From positions 496,001 to 560,000 of the forward strand of contig NZ_SIHY01000002.1 in the NCBI RefSeq assembly GCF_004320535.1: 64,000 nucleotides of DNA, in the 5' to 3' direction. Under the pieces are notes generated by a model, which was not told the origin of the DNA, ran no database searches, and worked only from the letters and a program-made list of their open reading frames with translations. The translations under genes and the position numbers were made by a program. This DNA comes from Arthrobacter sp. S41 (GTDB lineage Bacteria; Actinomycetota; Actinomycetes; Actinomycetales; Micrococcaceae). Of the stretch, positions 46,971-56,670 are shown in pieces. Numbering within the stretch: the stretch's first letter is position 1; every line of letters begins with the position of its first letter.

Positions 46971-47211
46971 GGGTTTGTGTCCTTCGTTCGAAGTTCATGC
47001 TGACTCGCGGCATGGCCACGGACCGAAATCCATGCCATACCTAAGAGAGCGCACCGCAACAAACGGACGTCATAAGGCGCCGTAGCCCGTGCGCACCTCT
47101 CAGACTATCCCGACTTTCTCAAAGTTCCCACTTTTACAACACGTAGAGAAACTAGGGAATTCCGCCGAGAACCAAATTAATGTGACGAACGTAACTAAAT
47201 TACTCGGTTGG

Positions 47212-49587
47212 CTATTCGACTATTTCAAGAGGTGCATAACGCAATAACAGTCTCTTTTCAGAATCTGGGAATTGCACCTTTGCCACCGTCTTATCGCCAG
47301 CACCTTCCAAAGCGAGAACAGTTCCCAAGCCAAACGCGGAATGCTTGACCGATTGCCCGACCTTGGGAATGGTGATGTCCTTATTTTGCACAACACGTTG
47401 CTTGGAGACTGGAGCAGCATTCATGCCGCGAGCCGGCGCAGATGACGAAGTGCCAGCACCCCAATGGGTTCCACGGTCATATCTGCTCGTGGCGAAATTC
47501 ACCGCAGAATTACCAAAGCCGAAGCCCATGCCACCGGAACCCTCGCGTTTCCAGTCGATGAGCTGTTCTGGAATTTCTTCCAAGAACTGGCTCGCTGGGT
47601 TGTACTGAGCTTGCCCCCAAAGGCTTCGCTGTTCAGCACGCGAAAGATATAGGCGCTCACGAGCACGAGTGAGCCCCACGTAGGCCAAACGACGCTCCTC
47701 TGCCAGTTCCTTCTCGTCGGTCATTGAACGCTGATGCGGGAAGACGCCGTGTTCCATACCGGTCAGGAAGACTACTGGGAATTCCAAGCCCTTGGCAGTG
47801 TGCAGGGTCATCAAGGTGACCATGCCTTCCTGTGCAGCCATCGCAGCACCTTCGTCATCACTGGGCGCTTCCGGAATCTGGTCGGCGTCGGCGACTAATG
47901 CCACACGTTCTAAGAATCCGGCCAAACCACCTTCAGGATCATCGTTAACGAAGTCACGAACCACAGCGACTAGTTCAGCCAGGTTCTCCACCCGTGATTC
48001 ATCTTGCGGATCTGTAGATAGACGCAAGATTTCGAGATAGCCGGTTTGTTCCAGTACTGCTTCAAGCGCTTCGGCTGGTCCTGATCCTTCAGCCACAGTT
48101 TGCAAATCATCCATCAAGGAAACAAAGGCTGCGGTCATCTTGATTCCGCGGGTGCCCAAACCAGGTGCTTCATCGGAACGGCGCAGCGCTTCCATAAAGG
48201 AGATGCGTTCTCGATCAGCCAAGGCGGCCACTGCGCCTTCGGCACGATCGCCGATGCCTCGCTTTGGTTCGTTGAGGATACGACGGACGTTGATGTCATC
48301 ATCAGGATTCACCAAGGCACGCAGGTAGGCCAACGCATCCTTGATTTCCTTGCGGTCGTAGAACCGAGTTCCGCCGACTACGCGGTACTTCAAGTCCAAG
48401 CGCATCAGTTGCTCTTCTAGGGCGCGAGACTGCGCGTTGGTGCGATAGAAGATCGCTACGTCTCCGGGACGCACGTCGTTTTCATCGTTAAGTCGCAAGA
48501 TTTCTTCGGCAATCCAGCGAGCCTCGTCGGATTCAGATTCACCGACGTACCCGGTGATCAGTTCACCGTCGCCGCTGGCGGTCCACAGTCGCTTGTCGTT
48601 GCGGTCCGGGTTGCGCTTGATAACTTCGTTGGCCGCAGAAAGGATCGTCTGGGTGGAACGATAGTTCTGTTCCAACTTGATCGTTGCGGCGCTCGGATAG
48701 TCCTTCTCAAATTCGATGATGTTTCGAATATCAGCACCACGGAAAGCATAAATTGACTGGTCGGAGTCGCCAACAACAGTCAACTCGCCGGGGGTGGTCT
48801 CCCCCTCGATTCCGGTGAGTTCACGGATTAGTGAGTACTGCGCGTGGTTGGTGTCCTGGTACTCATCAATCAGTACATGACGGAAGCGGCGGCGGTAGCT
48901 GTCAGCTAGTCGCGGGAACGCTCGGAACATGTAGACAACTTGACCAATCAAGTCATCAAAGTCCAAGGCATTAGCCGAACGCATACGGCGGGTGTATCCA
49001 CGGTAAACCTCGGAAACAGCTCGCGAGAACGGATCGTTGGTGTTGATGGTCGCGGCGTAGTCCTCATCGTCGATGAGCTCATTTTTCAGCGATGAAATTT
49101 TATGAGCGATCGCCTTGGGAGTGAAACGCTTCGGATCGATTTCCAATGACTTGGCCACTAATGTGATTAGCCGTAAGGAATCGGTTGAATCGTAGATTGA
49201 GAAGTTGGACTTCAACCCAATGGCCGCGGCTTCTCGACGCAAGATACGCACGCACGAGGAGTGGAACGTGGAAATCCACATCTTTTTCGCTTTGTCTTGA
49301 CCAATCAATTCCGCTGCGCGTTCACGCATTTCGGCGGCTGCTTTGTTGGTGAAGGTAATCGCCAAGATCTCATGAGGGCGCGCGCGGCCGGTAGCCAGCA
49401 AGTACGCGATTCTGTGCGTAAGCACGCGCGTCTTACCTGAACCTGCACCAGCCACAATAAGCAAGGGGCCACCGGCATAGCGTACGGCTTCCTCCTGCTG
49501 GGGATTCATGCCGACCAACAGCTCTTCTGCGGTAGGCATGTCCGGTTGTGCAGTGTCCGTAGCGAAATCATCAAAAAGAAAATCCAT
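47212..49587 (-). CDS. pcrA: UvrD/PcrA-type DNA helicase
   Basis: A 791-aa superfamily 1A helicase for DNA repair and replication-fork upkeep. Motif I is GAGSGKTRVLTHR near residue 47, motif II is DEYQDTN, and VVGDSDQSIYAFRGADI, NYRSTQTI and TLHTAKGLEFPVVFL follow. The C-terminal tail (VGQSVKHSAFGLGTVLALEG) is a Tudor-like domain that binds RNA polymerase in PcrA/UvrD. The length fits PcrA. Confidence 0.94.
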   Translation of the reverse strand: MDFLFDDFATDTAQPDMPTAEELLVGMNPQQEEAVRYAGGPLLIVAGAGSGKTRVLTHRIAYLLATGRARPHEILAITFTNKAAAEMRERAAELIGQDKAKKMWISTFHSSCVRILRREAAAIGLKSNFSIYDSTDSLRLITLVAKSLEIDPKRFTPKAIAHKISSLKNELIDDEDYAATINTNDPFSRAVSEVYRGYTRRMRSANALDFDDLIGQVVYMFRAFPRLADSYRRRFRHVLIDEYQDTNHAQYSLIRELTGIEGETTPGELTVVGDSDQSIYAFRGADIRNIIEFEKDYPSAATIKLEQNYRSTQTILSAANEVIKRNPDRNDKRLWTASGDGELITGYVGESESDEARWIAEEILRLNDENDVRPGDVAIFYRTNAQSRALEEQLMRLDLKYRVVGGTRFYDRKEIKDALAYLRALVNPDDDINVRRILNEPKRGIGDRAEGAVAALADRERISFMEALRRSDEAPGLGTRGIKMTAAFVSLMDDLQTVAEGSGPAEALEAVLEQTGYLEILRLSTDPQDESRVENLAELVAVVRDFVNDDPEGGLAGFLERVALVADADQIPEAPSDDEGAAMAAQEGMVTLMTLHTAKGLEFPVVFLTGMEHGVFPHQRSMTDEKELAEERRLAYVGLTRARERLYLSRAEQRSLWGQAQYNPASQFLEEIPEQLIDWKREGSGGMGFGFGNSAVNFATSRYDRGTHWGAGTSSSAPARGMNAAPVSKQRVVQNKDITIPKVGQSVKHSAFGLGTVLALEGAGDKTVAKVQFPDSEKRLLLRYAPLEIVE

Positions 49588-49671
49588 GATGTAGCCAGTC
49601 TACGTGGCGATTAGGACACTTTTCGGTGGCCGTTGAAAAGTGCAAGCTAGAGCACGGGCATAATGGACTGT

Positions 49672-50334
49672 ATGGCAAAGAACGTCAAGAAAACTAAAGA
49701 GTATCGCAAACCGAGTCAGTTCAATGCTCATGATCAACAGAGAGCTACAAACCCTGCTGCAGCACGAGTGGCAAGGAACGGTTCGCAGGACAACCAGTCG
49801 AATCCGATGCTCCTGATATCCGTTGGTCTAGTTGTCTGTTTGGCCCTTTTTGTCTATTACCACCTGCTGACCATGGTGCAGATGAAAGACTTGAGCGATT
49901 CGCTGTCCATGCCAGATCAGCGAGTCTTTGGCTATACCGTCGCAGATATTGAAGCTCTGCGTTCTGTGATGAATGCTGACGCCATCGGACAGTTGAACTA
50001 CCTGCACAAGACCGCAGGATTCTTGTTCCCGATGTTCACGGCCATCTTCTCGATGTTGTTGTTCATTCGTTGGATTCCCAATCGCCAAACCCGTTGGTTA
50101 GCGTGGATTGCCCCATTGGGCTTTGCACTGATAGATATCTGGGAAAACTTCGCCATTGATGCCCTGTTTACCGGTGAACTCAGCCCTGGCTTAGTGGCTC
50201 TAGCTTCCATCTTGACCACCGTTAGGTGGGCTCTACTCTTCATCACGGCAGCTCTCGTACTGGGCATCGGAGCGGTGAGGGCCAACCGTGCACTAAAGCG
50301 TAAGATCTTGGCTATCCGAGAGGGTACTGAGTAG
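49672..50334 (+). CDS. Membrane protein, unknown function
   Basis: A 220-aa protein with a charged N-terminus of about 45 residues and four hydrophobic segments (about 46-66, 114-131, 141-158 and 177-198). I do not recognise a family. The ATG at 49672 has no ribosome-binding site. CATAAT ends eight bases before it, so transcription may start at the ATG itself (leaderless). It is divergent from pcrA by 84 bp. Confidence 0.7.
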   Translation: MAKNVKKTKEYRKPSQFNAHDQQRATNPAAARVARNGSQDNQSNPMLLISVGLVVCLALFVYYHLLTMVQMKDLSDSLSMPDQRVFGYTVADIEALRSVMNADAIGQLNYLHKTAGFLFPMFTAIFSMLLFIRWIPNRQTRWLAWIAPLGFALIDIWENFAIDALFTGELSPGLVALASILTTVRWALLFITAALVLGIGAVRANRALKRKILAIREGTE

Positions 50335-50399
50335 GAACAAGGGTGAGATTTACCCTCAGCATCCTAGTAAGATAGTGTTATTGGTGTTTTCATGCCCAA

Positions 50400-50473
50400 G
50401 CCTCTGTAGCTCAGTTGGATAGAGCGACCCTCTCCTAAAGGGTAGGCCAGCGGTTCAATTCCGCTCAGGGGCA
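50400..50473 (+). tRNA. tRNA-Arg (anticodon CCT)
   Basis: The cloverleaf can be drawn. The acceptor pairs 50400-50406 with 50466-50472 (one G-U). The anticodon stem ACCCT/AGGGT encloses the loop CTCCTAA with anticodon CCT at 50434-50436. The T-arm is AGCGG-TTCAATT-CCGCT. CCA is not encoded. It reads AGG codons. No integrase gene or duplicated 3' end was seen nearby. Confidence 0.95.
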
Positions 50474-50480
50474 CAAGATA

Positions 50481-50521
50481 AAGAGCTTTGCTACCGCAAT
50501 ATTGCTGGTAGCAAGGCTCTT
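50481..50521 (+). terminator. Terminator of tRNA-Arg
   Basis: Arms 50481-50495 and 50507-50521 pair with one G-U and are followed by TTTCG. The hairpin starts eight bases after the tRNA. Confidence 0.8.
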
Positions 50522-50537
50522 TTCGTATCACGGCAAC

Positions 50538-50574
50538 AGCTAAGGGCACGTTCATGATGAACGTGCCCTTAGCT
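50538..50574 (-). terminator. Hairpin after the ROK gene
   Basis: Arms of 18 bases (50538-50555 and 50557-50574) are perfectly complementary, so the real loop is about 5 bases. It lies 18 bases beyond the ROK stop. The T-run is poor. Confidence 0.65.
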
Positions 50575-50591
50575 GAGAATAAAGTTTGAGA

Positions 50592-51821
50592 CTAGCGAAG
50601 CAGGAGTGCGGTCGCCTTTGGCGAAAGCGAAGCATCCATGACTACGCAGGCGCCACCGATGGCTCCTACATTGGCGCCAAGTTCGGAGGTGCGAGTTTCG
50701 ATTTCGTGAACACCGCGCAGAGCGAATCGGCGTTCAACTGATTCTCGAACATCGTTTTCTACCAGCTCGCGAACCCTGCCCCACTGTGGACCGCCGAAGA
50801 TGATTTCGCGAACGTCCAACGAGTTGGCTAGCTGACCTGCAACTTCAGCGACCATGGTCATGGATCCGGTAACCAATTCCTTGGCTACCTTGTTGCCTTC
50901 ATGAGCCAGTTCGTAGAGTCGGTTCATACCCTCTGCACGCTGTTCCGGGCCTACGATTTCGTAGGTAGGAAGCTCCAGGCCACGTTCCTTGGCCTGGGCA
51001 GAAATGTACTCGTACGAGGTACCTGCTGCGAGGCAGTCGTCAGCACCGCATTCTTCACAAATGATCGACTTGTGCCCGGTGGAGTAGTGTCCGATTTCGC
51101 CAGCGTTGTTGCTTGCGCCGTGGTGAACATCGTTATTGAGCACTAGGCCGGCACCGAAGCCGTGACCGCAGTAAACAAATACGAAGTCGTTGTTCTTTTC
51201 TTCCTTGGACTGCCATAGCTCGCCAACGGCGGAGGCGATGGTGTCCTTTTCGATGATGACCTGCAAGCGCAAGAGCTTACGCAGCGGGTTGACCAGCTCA
51301 ACATCAGCCCAACCATCAAGCAGTGGTGGGTTCAGAACGATACCCTCTTCAACGTTGACTGGACCTGGAACTGCGATGCCTACGCCAACGATGTGCTTCT
51401 TTGGAATGCGAATTTCAGCGATAAGTTCCTTGACGGTGGTGGCCATCAGCTGGATCGTCTCGTTAGCGACCTCCAAGTTAGGAACTTCGATGCGACGCTC
51501 GCGCAATACTTCACCACGAAGGTTCATCGCAACGAAGCTGAGAACGCTAGGATCAAGGTGGATACCAATGGAAACCAAGCGGTTGCCTTCAAGCTCCAAA
51601 ACGGTGCGAGGCTTACCTGGGCCGGATACAATCGTGCGGTCTTCTCGGACAATTCCGTCATCCAGCAAACGACGAACGACATTTGAAATGGTCTGTGGCG
51701 AAAGGCCAGTTGAACCTGCCAGTTCCACGCGGCTAATGCCATCAGGTGCGCGTCGAATCGACTCGAGAATGACAGCCTGGTTAAAGTCACCCAGGCGGCC
51801 TAGATTTGTACCCCGTCGCAT
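50592..51821 (-). CDS. ROK-family transcriptional regulator
   Basis: A 409-aa NagC/XylR-type repressor. The N-terminal helix-turn-helix is GISRVELAGSTGLSPQTISNVVRRLLDDG. The ROK domain follows, with GVGIAVPGPVN, GHGFGAGLVLN and a zinc cluster in CEECGADDC. Such proteins sense sugars or sugar phosphates. No sugar operon is adjacent, so the target is unknown. It is divergent from the NUDIX gene. Confidence 0.9.
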   Translation of the reverse strand: MRRGTNLGRLGDFNQAVILESIRRAPDGISRVELAGSTGLSPQTISNVVRRLLDDGIVREDRTIVSGPGKPRTVLELEGNRLVSIGIHLDPSVLSFVAMNLRGEVLRERRIEVPNLEVANETIQLMATTVKELIAEIRIPKKHIVGVGIAVPGPVNVEEGIVLNPPLLDGWADVELVNPLRKLLRLQVIIEKDTIASAVGELWQSKEEKNNDFVFVYCGHGFGAGLVLNNDVHHGASNNAGEIGHYSTGHKSIICEECGADDCLAAGTSYEYISAQAKERGLELPTYEIVGPEQRAEGMNRLYELAHEGNKVAKELVTGSMTMVAEVAGQLANSLDVREIIFGGPQWGRVRELVENDVRESVERRFALRGVHEIETRTSELGANVGAIGGACVVMDASLSPKATALLLR

Positions 51822-52007
51822 TTTTACTCCATTGTTCTGTAAAGTAGATGGATCGATCTTTCTGTTCCAGCGATCCCGGTAACAAATAGCACGTGGTCTG
51901 TATACCGCGAGTAATTTGACCGCTATGAGTTACAACTAAAAACGTTGGAGATCCAATTAAGCACGTTACCACCATTAACGTATGGATTCACGCGATATTG
52001 TGTTTTA

Positions 52008-52418
52008 GTGAAGAAAAATTTGACGATCTCAGCGGCATGTTTAATCAACAACCAAGGAGAAATTCTCCTCGTGCGCAAACGTGGCACTACCAAGTTCATG
52101 CAACCGGGCGGAAAACCTGAAATCGGGGAATCCCCGTTACAAACTGTCATTCGAGAAATCCGCGAGGAACTTGGAATCTCCTTCATGCCCGACGAACTCA
52201 AGTTCGACGGTGAATGGATTGGAGCGGCCGCCAATGAAGACGACACTTCCATCCGCGCCTCGCTATTTTCAGCGCACTACGACGGCAAGCTCGTACCCCT
52301 AGCAGAGCTTGAAGAACTTCTCTGGATCGCACCAAAAGACGCTTTGCTTCGCGAGGACATCGCTCCACTGCTACGTGAATTCGTATTGCCCCACGCCATT
52401 GCCAACGCCGCCGGATAA
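52008..52418 (+). CDS. NUDIX hydrolase
   Basis: A 136-aa NUDIX pyrophosphohydrolase. The Nudix box runs from G35 to I57 (GKPEIGESPLQTVIREIREE), with all catalytic acidic residues. It may clean up damaged nucleotides or cleave another nucleoside diphosphate. The GTG at 52008 was chosen because the fold begins with KKNLTISAACLI. TATTGT ends six bases before it and there is no ribosome-binding site, so a leaderless mRNA is likely. Confidence 0.85.
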   Translation: MKKNLTISAACLINNQGEILLVRKRGTTKFMQPGGKPEIGESPLQTVIREIREELGISFMPDELKFDGEWIGAAANEDDTSIRASLFSAHYDGKLVPLAELEELLWIAPKDALLREDIAPLLREFVLPHAIANAAG

Positions 52419-52461
52419 CCTATTCGTCCCGGCAACCCAAAACGGGCCTTTAGCTGACCGT

Positions 52462-52956
52462 TTAGCTGGCTTGAAGGAACTCATCCCACGCTGCATCAAT
52501 ATGTTGCAGCCCAGAGACTAGGTGTCCTCCCATACGTGGTCGGTGTGGTGTGGTGCGAAGCTGCCAGCCAAGTTGCGAAAGCATCTTGTCGGCCTTGCGA
52601 CTATTGCACAGCAGACAAGCTGCCACAAGATTCTCCCAAGTATTCTTCCCTCCCCTACTTCTGGGGATCACGTGATCGATAGTGTTCGCAGACTTACCGC
52701 AATAAGCGCAGGTAAAGGCGTCCCGACGCAGAACACCCCTACGCGTGACATGAAGCATGTCGCGGTAGGGGCGTCTTACATAGCGTTTGAGAACAATGAC
52801 CGTGGGTCTGGGTAACTGTCCGTGGGAACTGCGAACTGGAGAATCGTCGTCCTGGAGAACAATGGTGGCTTTGTCAGCCATAACCATTACTAGGGCTCGT
52901 CTAAAAGTCACGACCGCTAAGGGTTCGTATCCTGCGTTTAATACCAGTGTTCGCAT
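52462..52956 (-). CDS. HNH endonuclease-family protein
   Basis: A 164-aa HNH protein. The metal-binding module is CAYCGKSANTIDHVIPRSRGG followed by NLVAACLLCNSRK, with two CxxC pairs and the HNH core. The N-terminal region MRTLVLNAGYEPLAVVTFRRAL is conserved in a widespread actinobacterial family. No phage or defence genes are adjacent, so it is probably a housekeeping nuclease of unknown target. The start at 52956 follows GAAGGAAG. Confidence 0.88.
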   Translation of the reverse strand: MRTLVLNAGYEPLAVVTFRRALVMVMADKATIVLQDDDSPVRSSHGQLPRPTVIVLKRYVRRPYRDMLHVTRRGVLRRDAFTCAYCGKSANTIDHVIPRSRGGKNTWENLVAACLLCNSRKADKMLSQLGWQLRTTPHRPRMGGHLVSGLQHIDAAWDEFLQAS

Positions 52957-53138
52957 GTGTCGTACTTCCTTCTTGAACCGATTGCTACCATCTGGCATTG
53001 ATGGAGCTCGCGCCCTTATCGGAGTGTCTCTACGGCTAGCCTATGCGAAGATTTAGGCGATTTGGGAGTATCTGAAGAAGAAATCAATCGTTTTTCACTT
53101 TTTTGATGTTCTACGTTCACTCTATTTAAACTAACAAA

Positions 53139-53169
53139 GGCCACCGGACGATTGAATCGTCCGATGGCC
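53139..53169 (-). terminator. Terminator of the NlpC/P60 gene
   Basis: Arms 53139-53153 and 53155-53169 pair with one mismatch; TTTGTTAG follows on the minus strand. Confidence 0.75.
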
Positions 53170-53184
53170 GTCGTAAAGCTGAAT

Positions 53185-54105
53185 TTAGCCAGCTAGGGTG
53201 TAATAACCGTACAGTGGGTTGCGCGATACATCGTGAACCAAAGTACCAACACTTGGGTTCTGTGCACCGATCATCTTGCCACCGCCGAGGTAGATACCTA
53301 CGTGGCCGCCACCGTTCTGGAATACCAAGTCGCCAGGCTTAGGGCTGCTGGTGCGCTTGAACTGACCCGAGCCAAGGATGGCCGAGGTTCCGCGAGCGAT
53401 GTTGATGCCGTTCTGTGCGTAAACATACTTTACGAAGCCCGAGCAATCCCAACCGCTTGGGGTGTTGCCGCCCCAGACGTATGGAACGCCAGCGTACTTG
53501 GCTGCGGTGCCAGCGATGCCGGACAGGCCAGCAGACTGTACCGAGGTCTCAGCCTTGGTTTCGGTCTTTGCCTTAGCTTCGGTCTTCGCCTCAGCCTTTG
53601 GAGCAGCGGTTGCTGCCTTTGCGGTTCCGGTGCTACGGCTCTGACGAGTCGTTGGAGCGAACGAATCCGAAGAATCGGAAGAAGCCGAGGAAGCGCTTGC
53701 AACGGTGGTCTTTGCTGGCTTAGCAGCAGTCGACGACTCGTTGGTGCGGGTGGTTGGCTCGATGTCATCAGCAACTGCGATAACAACTGGCTCTGGCTTC
53801 TCTTCTGAAGTGAAGCTTGCACGCTTAATGCTTACTGAAGCGTCCTTGTCGGCAGCAACGCTGACCGACTTGACTGCAACGCGCTCTGGGTTGATAGTGT
53901 CAACCGGCGAAGCCGAAACGTCGCGTGGTGCGGATGCCTGGCCTGGAACACCCAGGGTTACGATCAAACCGGATGCTGCTGCAACTACGGCAGCCTGACG
54001 ACCCACCGAGCCTGCGTTAGACGCTACGGCCTGGGAAATCGCCTGTAGCGAATTGGTGCGTGAAACGTCGGCGCGGCGACGTCCATGTGCATGACTCTTG
54101 GTCAA
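53185..54105 (-). CDS. NlpC/P60 peptidoglycan endopeptidase
   Basis: A 306-aa cell-wall hydrolase that should cut stem peptides outside the cell. A long basic N-terminus leads to a hydrophobic segment (about 34-56, ending VPGQASA) that may be a signal peptide. A low-complexity Ala/Lys/Glu/Ser linker (about 60-195) follows. The catalytic domain has C221 (WDCSGF) and H268 (GGHVGIYL), with an Asn/Gln at 282-283 as third residue. The start is TTG at 54105 with AGGAGAGG upstream. A ydaO-type riboswitch precedes it. Confidence 0.9.
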   Translation of the reverse strand: MTKSHAHGRRRADVSRTNSLQAISQAVASNAGSVGRQAAVVAAASGLIVTLGVPGQASAPRDVSASPVDTINPERVAVKSVSVAADKDASVSIKRASFTSEEKPEPVVIAVADDIEPTTRTNESSTAAKPAKTTVASASSASSDSSDSFAPTTRQSRSTGTAKAATAAPKAEAKTEAKAKTETKAETSVQSAGLSGIAGTAAKYAGVPYVWGGNTPSGWDCSGFVKYVYAQNGINIARGTSAILGSGQFKRTSSPKPGDLVFQNGGGHVGIYLGGGKMIGAQNPSVGTLVHDVSRNPLYGYYTLAG

Positions 54106-54120
54106 AATATTGCCTCTCCT

Positions 54121-54300
54121 TGATACCTACGAGGTAAGCTGTCGGGTTCGAAGTGGAGTTACCTCGGTGGATTTGAAGTTTCCTTCTCTTCCACTTCACC
54201 CCTAGGGTTATTAGCCAAAGCTAATGACCCGATGTTGGTTCCCCCGCCACTGCCGTACGAGTTGTGTATAACTGCTCATTGCGTGTTGGCAGTGCTCGGT
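54121..54300 (-). promoter_or_regulatory. ydaO-type c-di-AMP riboswitch
   Basis: On the minus strand the conserved blocks appear in order: GGCGGGGGAACCAAC (54249-54235), TAGGGGTGAAG (about 54204-54194) and CGAACCCGACAGCTTACCTCG (54150-54130). This matches the ydaO/yuaA motif, which binds cyclic di-AMP and in actinobacteria often precedes cell-wall hydrolase genes. The 3' end lies directly beside the AGGAGAGG ribosome-binding site. The 5' limit is approximate. Ligand binding normally turns expression off. Confidence 0.88.
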
Positions 54301-54402
54301 TCTCACGCAAAGATGCCCATGGGTTCCCCATGGCACGGATATAAGCCTATAGGATGATTTTTGAAATGTCACGTTTTGATCACGAAATAGTGACGAACGT
54401 CG

Positions 54403-55449
54403 TTATAACCAACCTGCAGGGTCTTTGAACTGACCGTCAACGATCACTTCGAAGTGCACGTGAGGCCCGGTTGAGTTGCCGGTAGTGCCCGACAATGCGA
54501 TGAGATCGCCGCGCTTCACCTTGTCTCCAACCTTGACCAAAACCTTGCTGTTGTGGCTGTAGCCGGTTTCCAAGCCCTTGCCGTGATCCAGGGTGACTCG
54601 GTTACCTGAATGACCGGCCCAACCTGCAACCTCAACAACACCATCTGCTGCGGCGTAAACCTTGGTTCCACTGCCAACACCGTAATCGGTGCCGCTGTGA
54701 ATCATGAAGCCTGCGCCGGTTGGATTCTTTCGGTGCCCGAAGGTCGAAGTGATGCGCTGGCTATCTACTGGTGCATCAAGCAACCCTGCGGTTTCCTTGA
54801 GCGTGGTGACATCGCCACCCGAAGCAGTCATGATCTCAGTGAGCTTCTCTTCACTGGCGACCTTCTTATTTACTTCGGAGGACAGTGCAGCGCGTTCAAC
54901 GGAAAGCTCCGTTGTGCTCTCAGGAGCCTTGACGTCGACTACAGCTGAAGTTGCGGTGCGCTGTTCGGCGGCAACTGCCTTGTCCTCTTCACCTGTGCTG
55001 CCCGAAAGCTGTGGGGCAACTACTGCCAAAGCCAAACCTGAAACCGCAGCGACTGCAGCGATTTTGTGGCTGAAGCCGGCACGAATTGGCTTACGGCTCT
55101 TGGTCTTGACGCTGGCAATGAACTCTACGTTGCTATCTGCATCAGCTGGAGCCGAGCTCGTTGCCTGAGTTTCAGTGCGCTGTGGCAATGAAACAACATT
55201 GCTCGCGGCGATCTTTGAAGCAAAGTCTTTTTGGTTGGGTGCTACACCGTAGCGCTGGTTGGAGTCGAAGCGACGACCCACAAAGTCTGCGTGCACCGGC
55301 TTAACCGGGCTGATAGCGGGAGCTGCTGTCGCAGCGCGTGATGCGCGGCGTCCATTGGGCCGCGCGGTGGCCGAAGCGGTGATCTCTGCAATCACGTCAA
55401 TCTCGGTATCCGCAGCGCGACGTCGTCCCGCAGTCTTGGTTTCGACCAA
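54403..55449 (-). CDS. M23 (LytM-type) peptidoglycan endopeptidase
   Basis: A 348-aa cell-wall metallopeptidase. A long charged N-terminus and a hydrophobic segment (about 128-146) suggest a membrane-anchored or secreted protein. A variable region (about 150-230) precedes the M23 domain. Zinc ligands are H251 and D255 (IHSGTDYG) and H332 in GPHVHFE, with H330 as catalytic partner, so it should be active. The start is TTG at 55449 with AGAGGA upstream. A ydaO-type riboswitch precedes it, as for the neighbouring NlpC/P60 gene. Confidence 0.9.
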   Translation of the reverse strand: MVETKTAGRRRAADTEIDVIAEITASATARPNGRRASRAATAAPAISPVKPVHADFVGRRFDSNQRYGVAPNQKDFASKIAASNVVSLPQRTETQATSSAPADADSNVEFIASVKTKSRKPIRAGFSHKIAAVAAVSGLALAVVAPQLSGSTGEEDKAVAAEQRTATSAVVDVKAPESTTELSVERAALSSEVNKKVASEEKLTEIMTASGGDVTTLKETAGLLDAPVDSQRITSTFGHRKNPTGAGFMIHSGTDYGVGSGTKVYAAADGVVEVAGWAGHSGNRVTLDHGKGLETGYSHNSKVLVKVGDKVKRGDLIALSGTTGNSTGPHVHFEVIVDGQFKDPAGWL

Positions 55450-55462
55450 AACATTCCTCTCA

Positions 55463-55620
55463 CTGTTACGCCTACGAAGTTAGCTGTCGGGTTCGACTAT
55501 GGAGAAATGCGTCGGCCTGTAAATTACAGAACTTCACCCCAAGACGTTTGCACGTCAAAATATTGGGTCCCCCGTTGTTGCCCTCAAATATTCGTGACCT
55601 TCTTCTGACGCAGGGCAACA
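55463..55620 (-). promoter_or_regulatory. ydaO-type c-di-AMP riboswitch
   Basis: Conserved blocks on the minus strand are AACGGGGGACCCAAT (about 55576-55562), TTGGGGTGAAG (about 55542-55532) and TCGAACCCGACAGCTAACTT (about 55496-55477), followed by CGTAGGCG. This is a better match to the ydaO consensus than the first copy. It ends a few bases before the AGAGGA ribosome-binding site of the M23 gene. Confidence 0.9.
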
Positions 55621-55714
55621 CTCGGCGGTCGCGACAGAGGCGGATGATGCACGTCAGATCGACGACACCACTAATAAACGTTACCGGGCATCGCCTAAAG
55701 TTACAATTTCGTTA

Positions 55715-56410
55715 TCAAATTTGAGACCGAACAAACACGTGTCCGCTGACTTCAACTGGAAGCTCGAGTGCGCCTTCGATGCCCTGAACGCGGACCACTA
55801 CGTAGTCGTCGGCACGTTCCAAAGTGACAATGGCACCGGGGCGAATTCCGCCTTCATTCAGTTGTCCGAGCAGAATTGGGTCCGTTTGGATCGGCTCAGC
55901 TAGACGCTCGATAGCTATCGGGCCGATGTTGCCGGCCAGCAATGCGTCATCCAAATTCTGAACGGCATGCGAGATTTCGGCCACGCTAGGGCCACCAAGT
56001 ACTTCAAGACCTGGAATTGGGTTGCCATACGGGGAGACAGTTGGCTTACCCAATAGGTCGTAGAGTCGACGTTCAACACGTTCACTCATCACGTGTTCCC
56101 AGCGGCAAGCTTCGTCATGGACGTATTCCCAGTCCAAGCCGATCATGTCCGAAAGTAGACGCTCAGCCAAGCGGTGCTTGCGCATCACGCCCGTTGCTAA
56201 TTCATGACCTTTATCAGTCAGCGCAAGGTGACGATCAGTAGAGACGACTACCAAACCGTCGCGCTCCATGCGGGCAACAGTCTGCGACACAGTTGGTCCT
56301 GAGTGGCCAAGACGCTCCGCAATTCGGGCACGCAAAGCCACGATCTCTTCTTCTTGAAGTTCAAGAATGGTGCGAAGATACATCTCAGTTGTATCGATAA
56401 GATCAGACAC
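55715..56410 (-). CDS. ideR: DtxR/IdeR-family iron-dependent repressor
   Basis: A 231-aa iron-dependent regulator. The winged helix is GHSGPTVSQTVARMERDGLV. All ancillary and primary metal ligands of DtxR occur at the same residue numbers: M10, H79, E83, H98, C102, E105 and H106. A C-terminal SH3-like domain is present (about 150-231). With Fe(II) it should repress siderophore and other iron genes; a box at 21932-21950 is a candidate target. It is divergent from serC. Confidence 0.93.
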   Translation of the reverse strand: MSDLIDTTEMYLRTILELQEEEIVALRARIAERLGHSGPTVSQTVARMERDGLVVVSTDRHLALTDKGHELATGVMRKHRLAERLLSDMIGLDWEYVHDEACRWEHVMSERVERRLYDLLGKPTVSPYGNPIPGLEVLGGPSVAEISHAVQNLDDALLAGNIGPIAIERLAEPIQTDPILLGQLNEGGIRPGAIVTLERADDYVVVRVQGIEGALELPVEVSGHVFVRSQI

Positions 56411-56670
56411 AGTAGCCGCTCCTGGAAGTCACAACAGTTAAGTTCGCTCGATTTTTACGTGGCGTCAATAGCCCACTCTACTTGGTCTATCAGACAGTGT
56501 GCGGATGTAACCCGCCGCGCAGATGTCGTAACCGACCGTCTCGCTTTTCCCTCGAGCCCCCGCAATTTGCGAAGATATCTATTGAAACGCCAAGGCCATC
56601 CTTCAATATTCCGATTCTGGGTAATGGTGGCCTATCAGGCACTTCAAACTATCGCTACAAGAGGAGCGCG